Positions 23,236 to 29,588 of a DNA stretch of 64,000 bases are shown in pieces. This DNA comes from Bacteroidales bacterium UBA2712 (GTDB lineage Bacteria > Bacteroidota > Bacteroidia > Bacteroidales > Paludibacteraceae): contig DEKW01000021.1 of assembly GCA_002354055.1 (NCBI GenBank), positions 1 to 64,000 on the forward strand, written 5' to 3'. The translations under genes were made by a program, and so were the position numbers. The notes under the pieces were generated by a model, which saw only the letters and a program-made list of their open reading frames with translations, was not told where the DNA came from and searched no databases. Each line of letters begins with the position of its first letter. Position 1 is the first letter of the stretch.

Positions 23236-24393
23236 ATGTTAGAATACGTAAATCGAAAGGATTCCGATTGTTATAAATGGGATTCGGAATGTGCGGAGGG
23301 TTGTCTGCCCTTGTGGATTGCAGATATGGATTTCGCGGCAGCAAAGCCGATTCGCGAAGCCATGCAACGGCGTTTGGATCACGGCGTGTTCGGTTATTCC
23401 ATCGTTCCTCAGGCTAATTATGACGCGGTAGCCAACTGGTTCAGCCGGAGACACGGATGGAAAGGTATCAACCGCGACAATCTTCTTTATACGACAGCTG
23501 TTGTCCCGGCTGTCTCAGCGATTTTTGCAGCCCTGCAAACACGAAAAAGATCGGGCTGCGAGAAGTTACGTATATTGACTTTCACACCGGCGTATAACTG
23601 CTTCTTCTCTTGCATCGAGAATATGGGCTGTGAATTGGTTCCTTCTCCATTAGTGCTGCGCGATAACCGCTTTGAGATCGACTGGGAGGATGTAGCTGAG
23701 AAGGCCCCAAGAGCGGATGTCTTCCTTCTTTGCAACCCTCATAACCCCACGGGGCGCGTGTGGAGCCGCGAGGAGTTGGAGCGTCTGGCAGCTATCATGC
23801 GCCGTGAGCATTTGTTTGTACTTTCCGATGAGATTCATTGCGAGTTCGCTTTTCCGGGACACGCGTACACGCCGTTTGCGTCGATTGTTATCGACGACAC
23901 AGATTTCTGCGTGTGCACCTCGGCATCGAAGGCGTTTAATATCGCCGGTCTCTTGTGCGCAAATATCTATGTGCCGAATAAACAACTCTTCGAGCAAATC
24001 AACCATGCGCTGGAAATTCACGAAGTGAACGGTCTTAATCCCTTCGGTCTGGTGGCGCAAGTAGCCGCTTATAATGAGTCAGAGAAATGGCTCGATGAGT
24101 TGAACGAATACGTCTATGGCAACTTCTGTTATCTGCGCGATTTTATCCGAAAAGAGCTGCCGCAACTACGCATTCACGAGACCGAGGGAACGTATCTGGC
24201 GTGGGTAGATATAGCAGCGTTGGACATGCCGGCAGAGCAGTTCTGCAGCCGACTAGCGAAAGAGGCGCATGTCCTCTTTAACCCCTCGGAGATGTACGGA
24301 GCAGAACATTACGTACGCATCAATCTTGCAACCTCCCGCGAAGTGTTGGTTGAGGCCTTGAATAGACTCAAGAAATTTATTGCTGAATCATGA
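23236..24393 (+). CDS. PatB/MalY-family cystathionine beta-lyase (PLP)
   Basis: Fold-type I PLP enzyme, 385 residues, cleaving C-S bonds (cystathionine, or cysteine conjugates). Family marks are LPLWIADMDF at the N-terminus, the PLP site with FLLCNPHNPTGRVW and SDEIHCEF, and the Schiff-base lysine K232 in SASKAFNIAG. PatB/MalY proteins are often misannotated as aminotransferases; the WIADMDF start favours the lyase group. It overlaps the next gene by four bases and follows the protease by 18 nt. Confidence 0.9.
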   Translation: MLEYVNRKDSDCYKWDSECAEGCLPLWIADMDFAAAKPIREAMQRRLDHGVFGYSIVPQANYDAVANWFSRRHGWKGINRDNLLYTTAVVPAVSAIFAALQTRKRSGCEKLRILTFTPAYNCFFSCIENMGCELVPSPLVLRDNRFEIDWEDVAEKAPRADVFLLCNPHNPTGRVWSREELERLAAIMRREHLFVLSDEIHCEFAFPGHAYTPFASIVIDDTDFCVCTSASKAFNIAGLLCANIYVPNKQLFEQINHALEIHEVNGLNPFGLVAQVAAYNESEKWLDELNEYVYGNFCYLRDFIRKELPQLRIHETEGTYLAWVDIAALDMPAEQFCSRLAKEAHVLFNPSEMYGAEHYVRINLATSREVLVEALNRLKKFIAES

Positions 24394-25148
24394 AAATAGC
24401 GATCATCGGAGCCGGTAGTGTCGGCACTAATCTTCACCATGCTTTTGCGCTGAAAGGTGTGAATACGGAGCTCGTTCATGCGCGGCCGCTGACGAACGAG
24501 AAGACCTCTGCTGAAGCGGTCTCGCAGTTACCTGTGGCGGACGTCTATATCTATACCGTAGCGGATCATGCCCTGAGGGATGTGGTGGCGAAGATTGTAG
24601 CCCCGAAAGCGCTTCATCTGCATACCTCCGGTTCGATGCCGAAAGAGGTCTTCGGCGACGACAAACCCCATGCAGGAATCCTGTATTTCTTCCAATCTTT
24701 CAGCCGGGAAAAACTCATCGACGAATGGAGTGGGATTCCTTGTATCATCGAGGGAAAGAATATCGATGACATAGCGGCGATTTATTCCTTGGCTCAGACG
24801 CTGACGAGCCGGATATACGAGGCTAACCAGCATGACCGCGAGCGTTTGCACATAGCGGGCGTGTTTGCCAATAACTATTCCAACCTCATGTACTGCATCG
24901 CCGAGGAAGTTCTCAAGGACACGCAGATACCCTTTGAGGCCCTCTTGCCGCTAATCGACAACACGGCGGCGAAGGTGCATGTTATGTCTCCTCGTGACGC
25001 GCAGACAGGCCCCGCTAAGCGCGGAGACAAAGAGGTCATGCATCATCATCGGGAGATACTAAAGGTTACGCCTTATGCTGAAGTGTATCAAGCGCTCGCA
25101 GCGTTAATCGAGAAAGCGCATAATCATCCAGATCGTCCCAACGAATAG
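24390..25148 (+). CDS. Rossmann-fold / DUF2520 protein
   Basis: Cytoplasmic 252-residue protein. An N-terminal NAD(P)-binding Rossmann domain (MKIAIIGAGSVGTNLHHAF) is joined to a helical DUF2520 C-terminal domain (HIAGVFANNYSNLMYCIAEE). It resembles pyrroline-carboxylate or ketopantoate reductase-like dehydrogenases, but the substrate is unknown. The gene is coupled to the PatB-like gene by an ATGA overlap. The last 83 bp overlap mutY on the other strand, and its terminator lies inside mutY. Confidence 0.88.
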   Translation: MKIAIIGAGSVGTNLHHAFALKGVNTELVHARPLTNEKTSAEAVSQLPVADVYIYTVADHALRDVVAKIVAPKALHLHTSGSMPKEVFGDDKPHAGILYFFQSFSREKLIDEWSGIPCIIEGKNIDDIAAIYSLAQTLTSRIYEANQHDRERLHIAGVFANNYSNLMYCIAEEVLKDTQIPFEALLPLIDNTAAKVHVMSPRDAQTGPAKRGDKEVMHHHREILKVTPYAEVYQALAALIEKAHNHPDRPNE

Positions 25149-26115
25149 TAATAGTGCCGGGTATGTCCGGCATTTTTTTTACCTTATGAATGATGAATCG
25201 CGCGTGAATACGTTGGTGCGAGAGAGTGTGCGATAACTCGATATCTCGAGATTTCGATATATCGATATTTCGAGGCTCCTTGGGCGCTTCGCTGTTTGAT
25301 ACCTCGCAGGGAAATTCGTAGAGGTGGTACCAGATGTCTTTGGGGTTCTCGCGCTTTTGAATCAGCGTCTTGTCTCCTTGTATATATATATGGTACGTAA
25401 ACCACCGGTCGCGCACTTTGGGCCGCGGTTTGCGCACGGGTAGTAAGGCCGCGGTTCCGTGGGCATGTCCCAGACAGATATCCGCTAAGGGGCAAGCCTC
25501 ACACGCGTCGCCTAAGACCGGCGTGCAATAGAGCGCACCAAACTCCATGATAGCGGAGTTGAAAAGTCTAGGATTGTCTCGATCTAATAGCTCTTCGATA
25601 CGCTGGTGGAAGAGTTTCTTACCTGCGGTTGTGTCAAACGCCTCATCTATATCCATGAGCCGCGCAACCACCCGATAGACATTTCCGTCCATGGCCGGGT
25701 AAGGCTGGTTGTAGGCAAAGGAAGCGATTGCGCCGGCAGTGTAGTCTCCTATACCCGGCAGCGCGCGGATCTCATTAAAAGTCTTGGGGAAAGCGGGACT
25801 TTCACCTTTTGCCTTTTGGTTCTCAACAATCATCTGCGCGGCCTTATGGAGGTTCCGCGCACGGCTGTAATACCCGAGTCCTTGCCATTCCCGCAGCACT
25901 TCCTCTTCGTCCGCCGCCGCCAGATCTTCAACCCTTGGCCAACGGGCGATAAAGCGCAGGTAGTATTCCATGCCTTGCGCCACACGCGTCTGTTGTAAAA
26001 TGACTTCGCTTAACCATATATAATATGCGTTTTCCGTCTCGCGCCACGGCAGCACACGACGCGAACTTTCATACCACGTATATAAACGCTTATATATTAG
26101 CGATTTGTCCTTCAT
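25066..26115 (-). CDS. mutY: A/G-specific adenine glycosylase
   Basis: Removes adenine mispaired with 8-oxoguanine. The helix-hairpin-helix region (LPGIGDYTAGAIASFAYN, with the catalytic Asp in MDGNVYRV) and the C-terminal NUDIX-like 8-oxoG recognition domain are present. The Fe-S ligands are C-x7-C-x2-C-x5-C (CTPVLGDACEACPLADIC), one residue longer in the first gap than usual. Two insertions are coded by repeat families found elsewhere between genes: residues about 98-105 (QKAKGES) and 281-295 (RNIDISKSRDIELSH). The start at 26115 (MKDKSLIYKR) is chosen because an upstream in-frame ATG coincides with the -7 box. The 3' end overlaps the convergent gene by 83 bp. Confidence 0.95.
   Translation of the reverse strand: MKDKSLIYKRLYTWYESSRRVLPWRETENAYYIWLSEVILQQTRVAQGMEYYLRFIARWPRVEDLAAADEEEVLREWQGLGYYSRARNLHKAAQMIVENQKAKGESPAFPKTFNEIRALPGIGDYTAGAIASFAYNQPYPAMDGNVYRVVARLMDIDEAFDTTAGKKLFHQRIEELLDRDNPRLFNSAIMEFGALYCTPVLGDACEACPLADICLGHAHGTAALLPVRKPRPKVRDRWFTYHIYIQGDKTLIQKRENPKDIWYHLYEFPCEVSNSEAPKEPRNIDISKSRDIELSHTLSHQRIHARFIIHKVKKMPDIPGTITIRWDDLDDYALSRLTLRALDTLQHKA
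25155..25180 (+). terminator. Terminator of the DUF2520 gene embedded in mutY
   Basis: TGCCGG (25155-25160), 6-nt loop, CCGGCA (25167-25172), followed by eight T. On the opposite strand the same bases encode KKMPDIPG of MutY. Confidence 0.88.
25231..25273. repeat. ATCGA-family repeat inside mutY
   Basis: CGATATCTCGAGATTTCGAT and further CGATAT units encode MutY residues about 281-295, in the linker of the NUDIX-like domain. The same family fills the spacers at 4871-4910 and 43770-43798. Confidence 0.75.
25799..25824. repeat. AAGGCGAAAGG-family repeat inside mutY
   Basis: On the minus strand ACCAAAAGGCAAAAGGTGAA codes for NQKAKGE at residues about 97-103. It resembles the intergenic repeat at 41660-41704 upstream of coaX. 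Confidence 0.5.
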
Positions 26116-26153
26116 TTTGCCCTTATTTGCAATCAAAATATCAAAATCGAGCA

Positions 26154-26201
26154 CAAAAATACAAAAAAATTTGCGTATATCAAAATAATTTTGTAATTTT
26201 G
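26154..26201. promoter_or_regulatory. 48-bp bidirectional promoter, mutY / HU
   Basis: Minus: TTTG (complement of 26181-26184), 19 nt, TATTTTTG (complement of 26154-26161). Plus: TTTG 26170-26173, 20 nt, TAATTTTG 26194-26201. The -33 boxes bound the 15-mer TTTGCGTATATCAAA. Confidence 0.88.
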
Positions 26202-26248
26202 CACGATTTTTTCGCTAAAGAAAGAAATAACAAACAAAATACATCTAT

Positions 26249-26557
26249 ATGACTAAAGCTGAACTTATTACAGAAATTGCAATCTCTACGGGATTTGACA
26301 AGACTACTATCAGTGCAATCGTAGAGAGTTACATGAGCCACGTAAAGAAATGTATGGCGAAGGGAGAGAACGTGTACCTTCGTGGTTTTGGAACCTTTGA
26401 ACTCAAGGAGCGTAAAGAGAAAGTGGCTCGAAATATTACCAAGCGTTCTACGGTTGTTGTACCGGCTCATAGCGTACCGGCATTTAAGCCCGCAAAGGAA
26501 TTTAAGGCAGCGGTAGAGGCTGTCAAACCGGGTGCAAAGAAAGCAACGAAGAAATAA
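26249..26557 (+). CDS. HU/IHF-family DNA-binding protein
   Basis: Nucleoid-associated, DNA-bending protein of 102 residues. The HU fold is complete: helical N-terminus (TKAELITEIAISTGFDKTTI), RGFGTFELKERKEKVARNI, the beta-arm, and a Lys/Ala-rich C-terminal tail (KPGAKKATKK) that goes beyond the 90-residue core. It may be an HU homodimer or an IHF-like partner; the sequence cannot decide. It has a strong promoter with a 47-nt AT-rich leader and probably shares a transcript with the 29-residue basic protein. Confidence 0.95.
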   Translation: MTKAELITEIAISTGFDKTTISAIVESYMSHVKKCMAKGENVYLRGFGTFELKERKEKVARNITKRSTVVVPAHSVPAFKPAKEFKAAVEAVKPGAKKATKK

Positions 26558-26593
26558 ATAACATTATAATAACAATTTAATTATTAAACAATT

Positions 26594-26683
26594 ATGCCAA
26601 ACGGAAAGAAGCATAAGAGACACAAGATGTCTACGCACAAGCGCAAAAAACGTCTGCGTAAGAATCGTCATAAGCATAAGTAA
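26594..26683 (+). CDS. 29-residue Lys/Arg/His-rich protein
   Basis: ATG at 26594, TAA at 26681. The sequence starts MPNGKKHKRHKMSTHKRKK and ends NRHKHK; about two thirds of its residues are basic. Small proteins of this type sit beside HU or RNase E/G genes in other Bacteroidales, as far as I recall, and the composition is that of a ribosomal or RNA-binding peptide. A ribosome-associated role is inference. It lies 36 nt after the HU gene and is followed by a strong terminator, so it should be expressed with HU. Confidence 0.75.
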   Translation: MPNGKKHKRHKMSTHKRKKRLRKNRHKHK

Positions 26684-26701
26684 TTGACGATTGCTGTTTC
26701 A

Positions 26702-26756
26702 GCTTTGTGGCGCTAAGCTTGCTCTGGCGAGAGTGAGTTTGCCACAAGGCTTTTTT
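26702..26756 (+). terminator. Terminator after the HU / basic-peptide unit
   Basis: GCTTTGTGGC (26702-26711) pairs with GCCACAAGGC (26741-26750), 10 bp with one G-U pair. There is a small inner hairpin, and six T follow directly. Confidence 0.85.
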
Positions 26757-26780
26757 ATTTATTTTTTAATCCTTTCAAGT

Positions 26781-28307
26781 ATGAAAAGTGAATTGATTGT
26801 GGACGTACAACCGCAAGAGATCGCAATTGCGCTGACGGAGGATGACCGCCTGCAGGAGGTGAACCGTGAGAAACGGGATCAAGACAACTTCGCTGTGGGA
26901 AATATCTATTACGGTAGAGTGAAAAAGGTCATGCCGGCGCTCAATGCCGTCTTTGTGGATGTAGGTCATGAGAAAGAAGCTTTTCTGCATTATTTGGACT
27001 TAGGTTCTCAGTTTCGTACGTTGCACACGTTCGTCACCAAAGCCGTTTCTGACCGAAGGAGAATGCCCGTGATCACAAAGACGCAACGGCAACCGGAGGT
27101 GGGCAAAGAAGGACAAATAGCGGATGTACTCAAAGTAGGCGACACGCTGCTGGTTCAGGTCTCCAAGGAACCCATAAACACTAAGGGACCGCGTCTGACC
27201 GCAGAGATCTCTATCGCCGGACGGAATATCGTCCTCATCCCCTTTGCCGACGGCGTAATGGTGTCGCAGAAGATTAAACGCGAGGCAGAACGCCAGCGTT
27301 TGAAACAACTGTTGCTCTCGATCAAGCCTGCGGGCTTCGGAATCATCGTCCGCACGGTAGCGGAGGATAAGAGAGCAGCCGAACTGGATAGTGAGTTGCG
27401 ATTGTTAATGGAGAGATGGCAACAGACCATCAAATCTCTCCAGCAGAAAGAACCCGTAAGCCTTGTCAGTGAAGAGATGGGTCGTACCCTCGGTATCATC
27501 CGTGACGTACTCAGCCCGGATTTCACATCTATTCAAGTCAACGACAAGGACATCTACGAGGACGTGCGCAATTATCTGGAGCTGATTGCTCCCGAGAGCG
27601 CGAAGATCGTCAAACTCTACAAAGGCGAACAACCTATCTTCGACCATTTCGACATTACCCGCCAGATGAAGACGGGGCTCGGCAGAACGGTCGGTTTTAA
27701 GCATGGGGGTTACCTCATCATCGATAAGACCGAAGCACTATTCTCCATTGATGTCAACTCCGGCAGCAAGAAGATCTATGAGGACCAAGAGGAGAATGCG
27801 TACCAGTTTAACATGCTGGCAGCGGATGAGTTGGTTCACCAACTGCGACTCCGCGATATAGGAGGCATCATCATCGTCGATTTCATCGACATGGACTCCA
27901 AGGAGCACCAGCAGCAACTCTACGACTACGTACGCAAACTGATGGACCGCGACCGCGCGAAGCACAACGTCCTGCCGCTGAGCAAGTTCGGACTCATGCA
28001 GATCACGCGCCAACGTGTCCGTCCAGCCGTGGAGATGCCTGTTGAAGAGGTTTGTCCGACCTGTATGGGTAAAGGAAAAATCCAGGCCTCTCTCCTGTTT
28101 ACGGATAAGATTGCCGAAGAATGCGAGCAAGAGTACGAGAAGCATGGCAGAGGTCTGAAGCTGCATTTGCATCCCTTTATCTATGCCTATGTCACGAAAG
28201 GGTGGTGGAAATCCTTGGCCTTTGAATGGCGTACCAAATACGGCATCAAGGTCGTGGAAAATCAATCGCTCGGAATGCTCGAGACGCGATTTATTGCAGA
28301 AAAGTAA
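26781..28307 (+). CDS. rng: Ribonuclease E/G family protein
   Basis: Endoribonuclease acting in rRNA and mRNA processing. It has an S1-like RNA-binding domain near the N-terminus (GNIYYGRVKKVMPALNAVFV), the catalytic Asp regions (SIDVNSGSK and IIIVDFIDMDSKEH) and the zinc-link CPTCMGKG. At 508 residues it has RNase G length, without an RNase E-type scaffold tail. The start at 26781 (MKSELIVDVQ) is chosen because the longer open frame would read back through the upstream terminator. No promoter is obvious in the 24 nt between terminator and ATG, so readthrough from the HU transcript may matter. Confidence 0.93.
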   Translation: MKSELIVDVQPQEIAIALTEDDRLQEVNREKRDQDNFAVGNIYYGRVKKVMPALNAVFVDVGHEKEAFLHYLDLGSQFRTLHTFVTKAVSDRRRMPVITKTQRQPEVGKEGQIADVLKVGDTLLVQVSKEPINTKGPRLTAEISIAGRNIVLIPFADGVMVSQKIKREAERQRLKQLLLSIKPAGFGIIVRTVAEDKRAAELDSELRLLMERWQQTIKSLQQKEPVSLVSEEMGRTLGIIRDVLSPDFTSIQVNDKDIYEDVRNYLELIAPESAKIVKLYKGEQPIFDHFDITRQMKTGLGRTVGFKHGGYLIIDKTEALFSIDVNSGSKKIYEDQEENAYQFNMLAADELVHQLRLRDIGGIIIVDFIDMDSKEHQQQLYDYVRKLMDRDRAKHNVLPLSKFGLMQITRQRVRPAVEMPVEEVCPTCMGKGKIQASLLFTDKIAEECEQEYEKHGRGLKLHLHPFIYAYVTKGWWKSLAFEWRTKYGIKVVENQSLGMLETRFIAEK

Positions 28308-28309
28308 GA

Positions 28310-28337
28310 AAAAAGCCCGCAACGCTGCGGGCTTTTT
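28310..28337. terminator. Bidirectional terminator between rng and the RNR-domain gene
   Basis: A perfect 12-bp stem, AAAAAGCCCGCA (28310-28321) with TGCGGGCTTTTT (28326-28337), around a 4-nt loop. Confidence 0.93.
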
Positions 28338-28343
28338 CTGTTT

Positions 28344-28829
28344 TTATTCCTCTATCTCTTCTACTTCGGCTCCCGGGATGTAGCGTTTGAGCACTCGCGC
28401 TACGCCGGTGGTCCAGGAGTTGATGGAATCGCTGTCCATCTGCAGGCCGCTGATCATGTGTACCACTTGGTCGATCGGCATGCCGTACCGCAGCACGCCG
28501 GAGATGAGTTTGGCATAATTCCAGAACTCGCGGTCGAACTTATAACTGAGTCCTTCGACGGTCGTTTTGAAGCCGCGGGTGTTGACAAACTGGAAATCAT
28601 ACCGGTGGTGGCCGTCTTCTTTTGGCACCTTGATAATCTTCCCTTTTGTCACGGATTTGGGCAAGGCGATACCCATTTCATCGTCCGCCAGGCCGGTGAA
28701 GATCTCGTACGGATGACCGTCTTTTAGACCCACGAAAGCGATCCATTTGTCTTTCTGGTTCTGGAACCGAACGACGTCGCATTCCAGTTCTGTAGGGCGC
28801 TTCAAGGGCGCAGATTCGATTTGTTCCAT
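28344..28829 (-). CDS. Stand-alone C-terminal domain of B12-dependent (class II) ribonucleotide reductase
   Basis: A 161-residue protein that closely resembles the TSCPD-like C-terminal part of the adenosylcobalamin-dependent reductase of Bacteroidota: VRFQNQKDKWIAFVGL, GHPYEIFTGLADDE, WNYAKLISGVLRYGMPIDQV. The catalytic barrel is absent, and so is the Cys-rich tail (CPxC) that normally ends the full enzyme; this protein ends EVEEIEE. In pseudomonads class II RNR is split into NrdJa and NrdJb, so a split subunit is a precedent. A paralogous or degraded copy is also possible. The ATG at 28829 lies one base after the thioesterase stop codon, so it is co-transcribed with it and the S9 peptidase gene. 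Confidence 0.75.
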   Translation of the reverse strand: MEQIESAPLKRPTELECDVVRFQNQKDKWIAFVGLKDGHPYEIFTGLADDEMGIALPKSVTKGKIIKVPKEDGHHRYDFQFVNTRGFKTTVEGLSYKFDREFWNYAKLISGVLRYGMPIDQVVHMISGLQMDSDSINSWTTGVARVLKRYIPGAEVEEIEE

Positions 28830-28830
28830 A

Positions 28831-29541
28831 TTATAATATTGTGATTTTTGCAGAGCAAGAGGTCTCGCCTTGCGGGTTCTTTTGCTGGTATTGTACGCCG
28901 TCTTCTGTGACGAGATAGAGTGTCTGCAGCTCCTCACCCAGCATGGCTTCTTTCTGGTAGTTGATGTCGAGGCGCACTTTCTTGCCGTAATACGCCGGCA
29001 GATAGGCATCGGTCATCGCCTGCAGGTATCGGCACGAGTTGCAATGCCCGTTGTAGTCGATATCCGAATAAACGACTTTATGCGGCACGATGCCTGTCGG
29101 CTCGGGGATGGTGGTCATGCGGATTCGGTTCATCTCAATCACCTCGCCGTCCACGCAGCCCTCAAACATCGGGTCGTCGAAGATATTCACGATCTCGCGT
29201 TTCTCCAGATCCAGTACTGCCCACACGGACTTGCATTGCCCGATGAGTTTATCGCCGCTGTAGATCCGGAAATCACGTGTGCTCAGCATGTGTGCGTTGC
29301 TCTCTATCCATGTCTCGAACCGTACTTTCTCACAATGCGTCGGCAGCTCATACATCTCCACAGACAGCCGCGTGAGAATCCATGTCAGCCCTCTCGGATG
29401 GAGGTTGGCGATACCGAATCCCAACTCATCTGCCACCGTTCCTGCTACTTCCAGCAGGTAGTTCTCGAGGTTAAACAAGCGCAGTTTCTTCTCGCCGTCC
29501 ACCTCCTGGTACTTAATCTCGTATTCGTAATTGTATTTCAT
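28831..29541 (-). CDS. Acyl-ACP thioesterase
   Basis: Releases free fatty acids from acyl carrier protein; double hot-dog fold of the plant FatA/FatB type (PF01643-like), 236 residues. The second half contains VYSDIDYNGHCNSCRYLQAM, with the Asp/Asn/His arrangement of the active site. The first half contains the hydrophobic substrate-channel region (LGFGIANLHPRGLTWILTRL). In Bacteroidales these enzymes control chain length. It follows the S9 peptidase by 41 nt, a spacer made of an ATTACGTAATCCCG repeat. Confidence 0.9.
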   Translation of the reverse strand: MKYNYEYEIKYQEVDGEKKLRLFNLENYLLEVAGTVADELGFGIANLHPRGLTWILTRLSVEMYELPTHCEKVRFETWIESNAHMLSTRDFRIYSGDKLIGQCKSVWAVLDLEKREIVNIFDDPMFEGCVDGEVIEMNRIRMTTIPEPTGIVPHKVVYSDIDYNGHCNSCRYLQAMTDAYLPAYYGKKVRLDINYQKEAMLGEELQTLYLVTEDGVQYQQKNPQGETSCSAKITIL

Positions 29542-29546
29542 TCTCT

Positions 29547-29588
29547 TTCGTTATTCCGTAATTACGTAATCCCGTTATTTCGTTATTC
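29547..29588. repeat. TAATCCCGTTAT-family degenerate repeat
   Basis: Units such as CGTTATTCCGTAATTACG and TAATCCCGTTATTTCG fill the spacer between S9 peptidase and thioesterase and include the peptidase stop codon. The same family occurs at 33952-33983 and 46614-46655. Confidence 0.75.
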
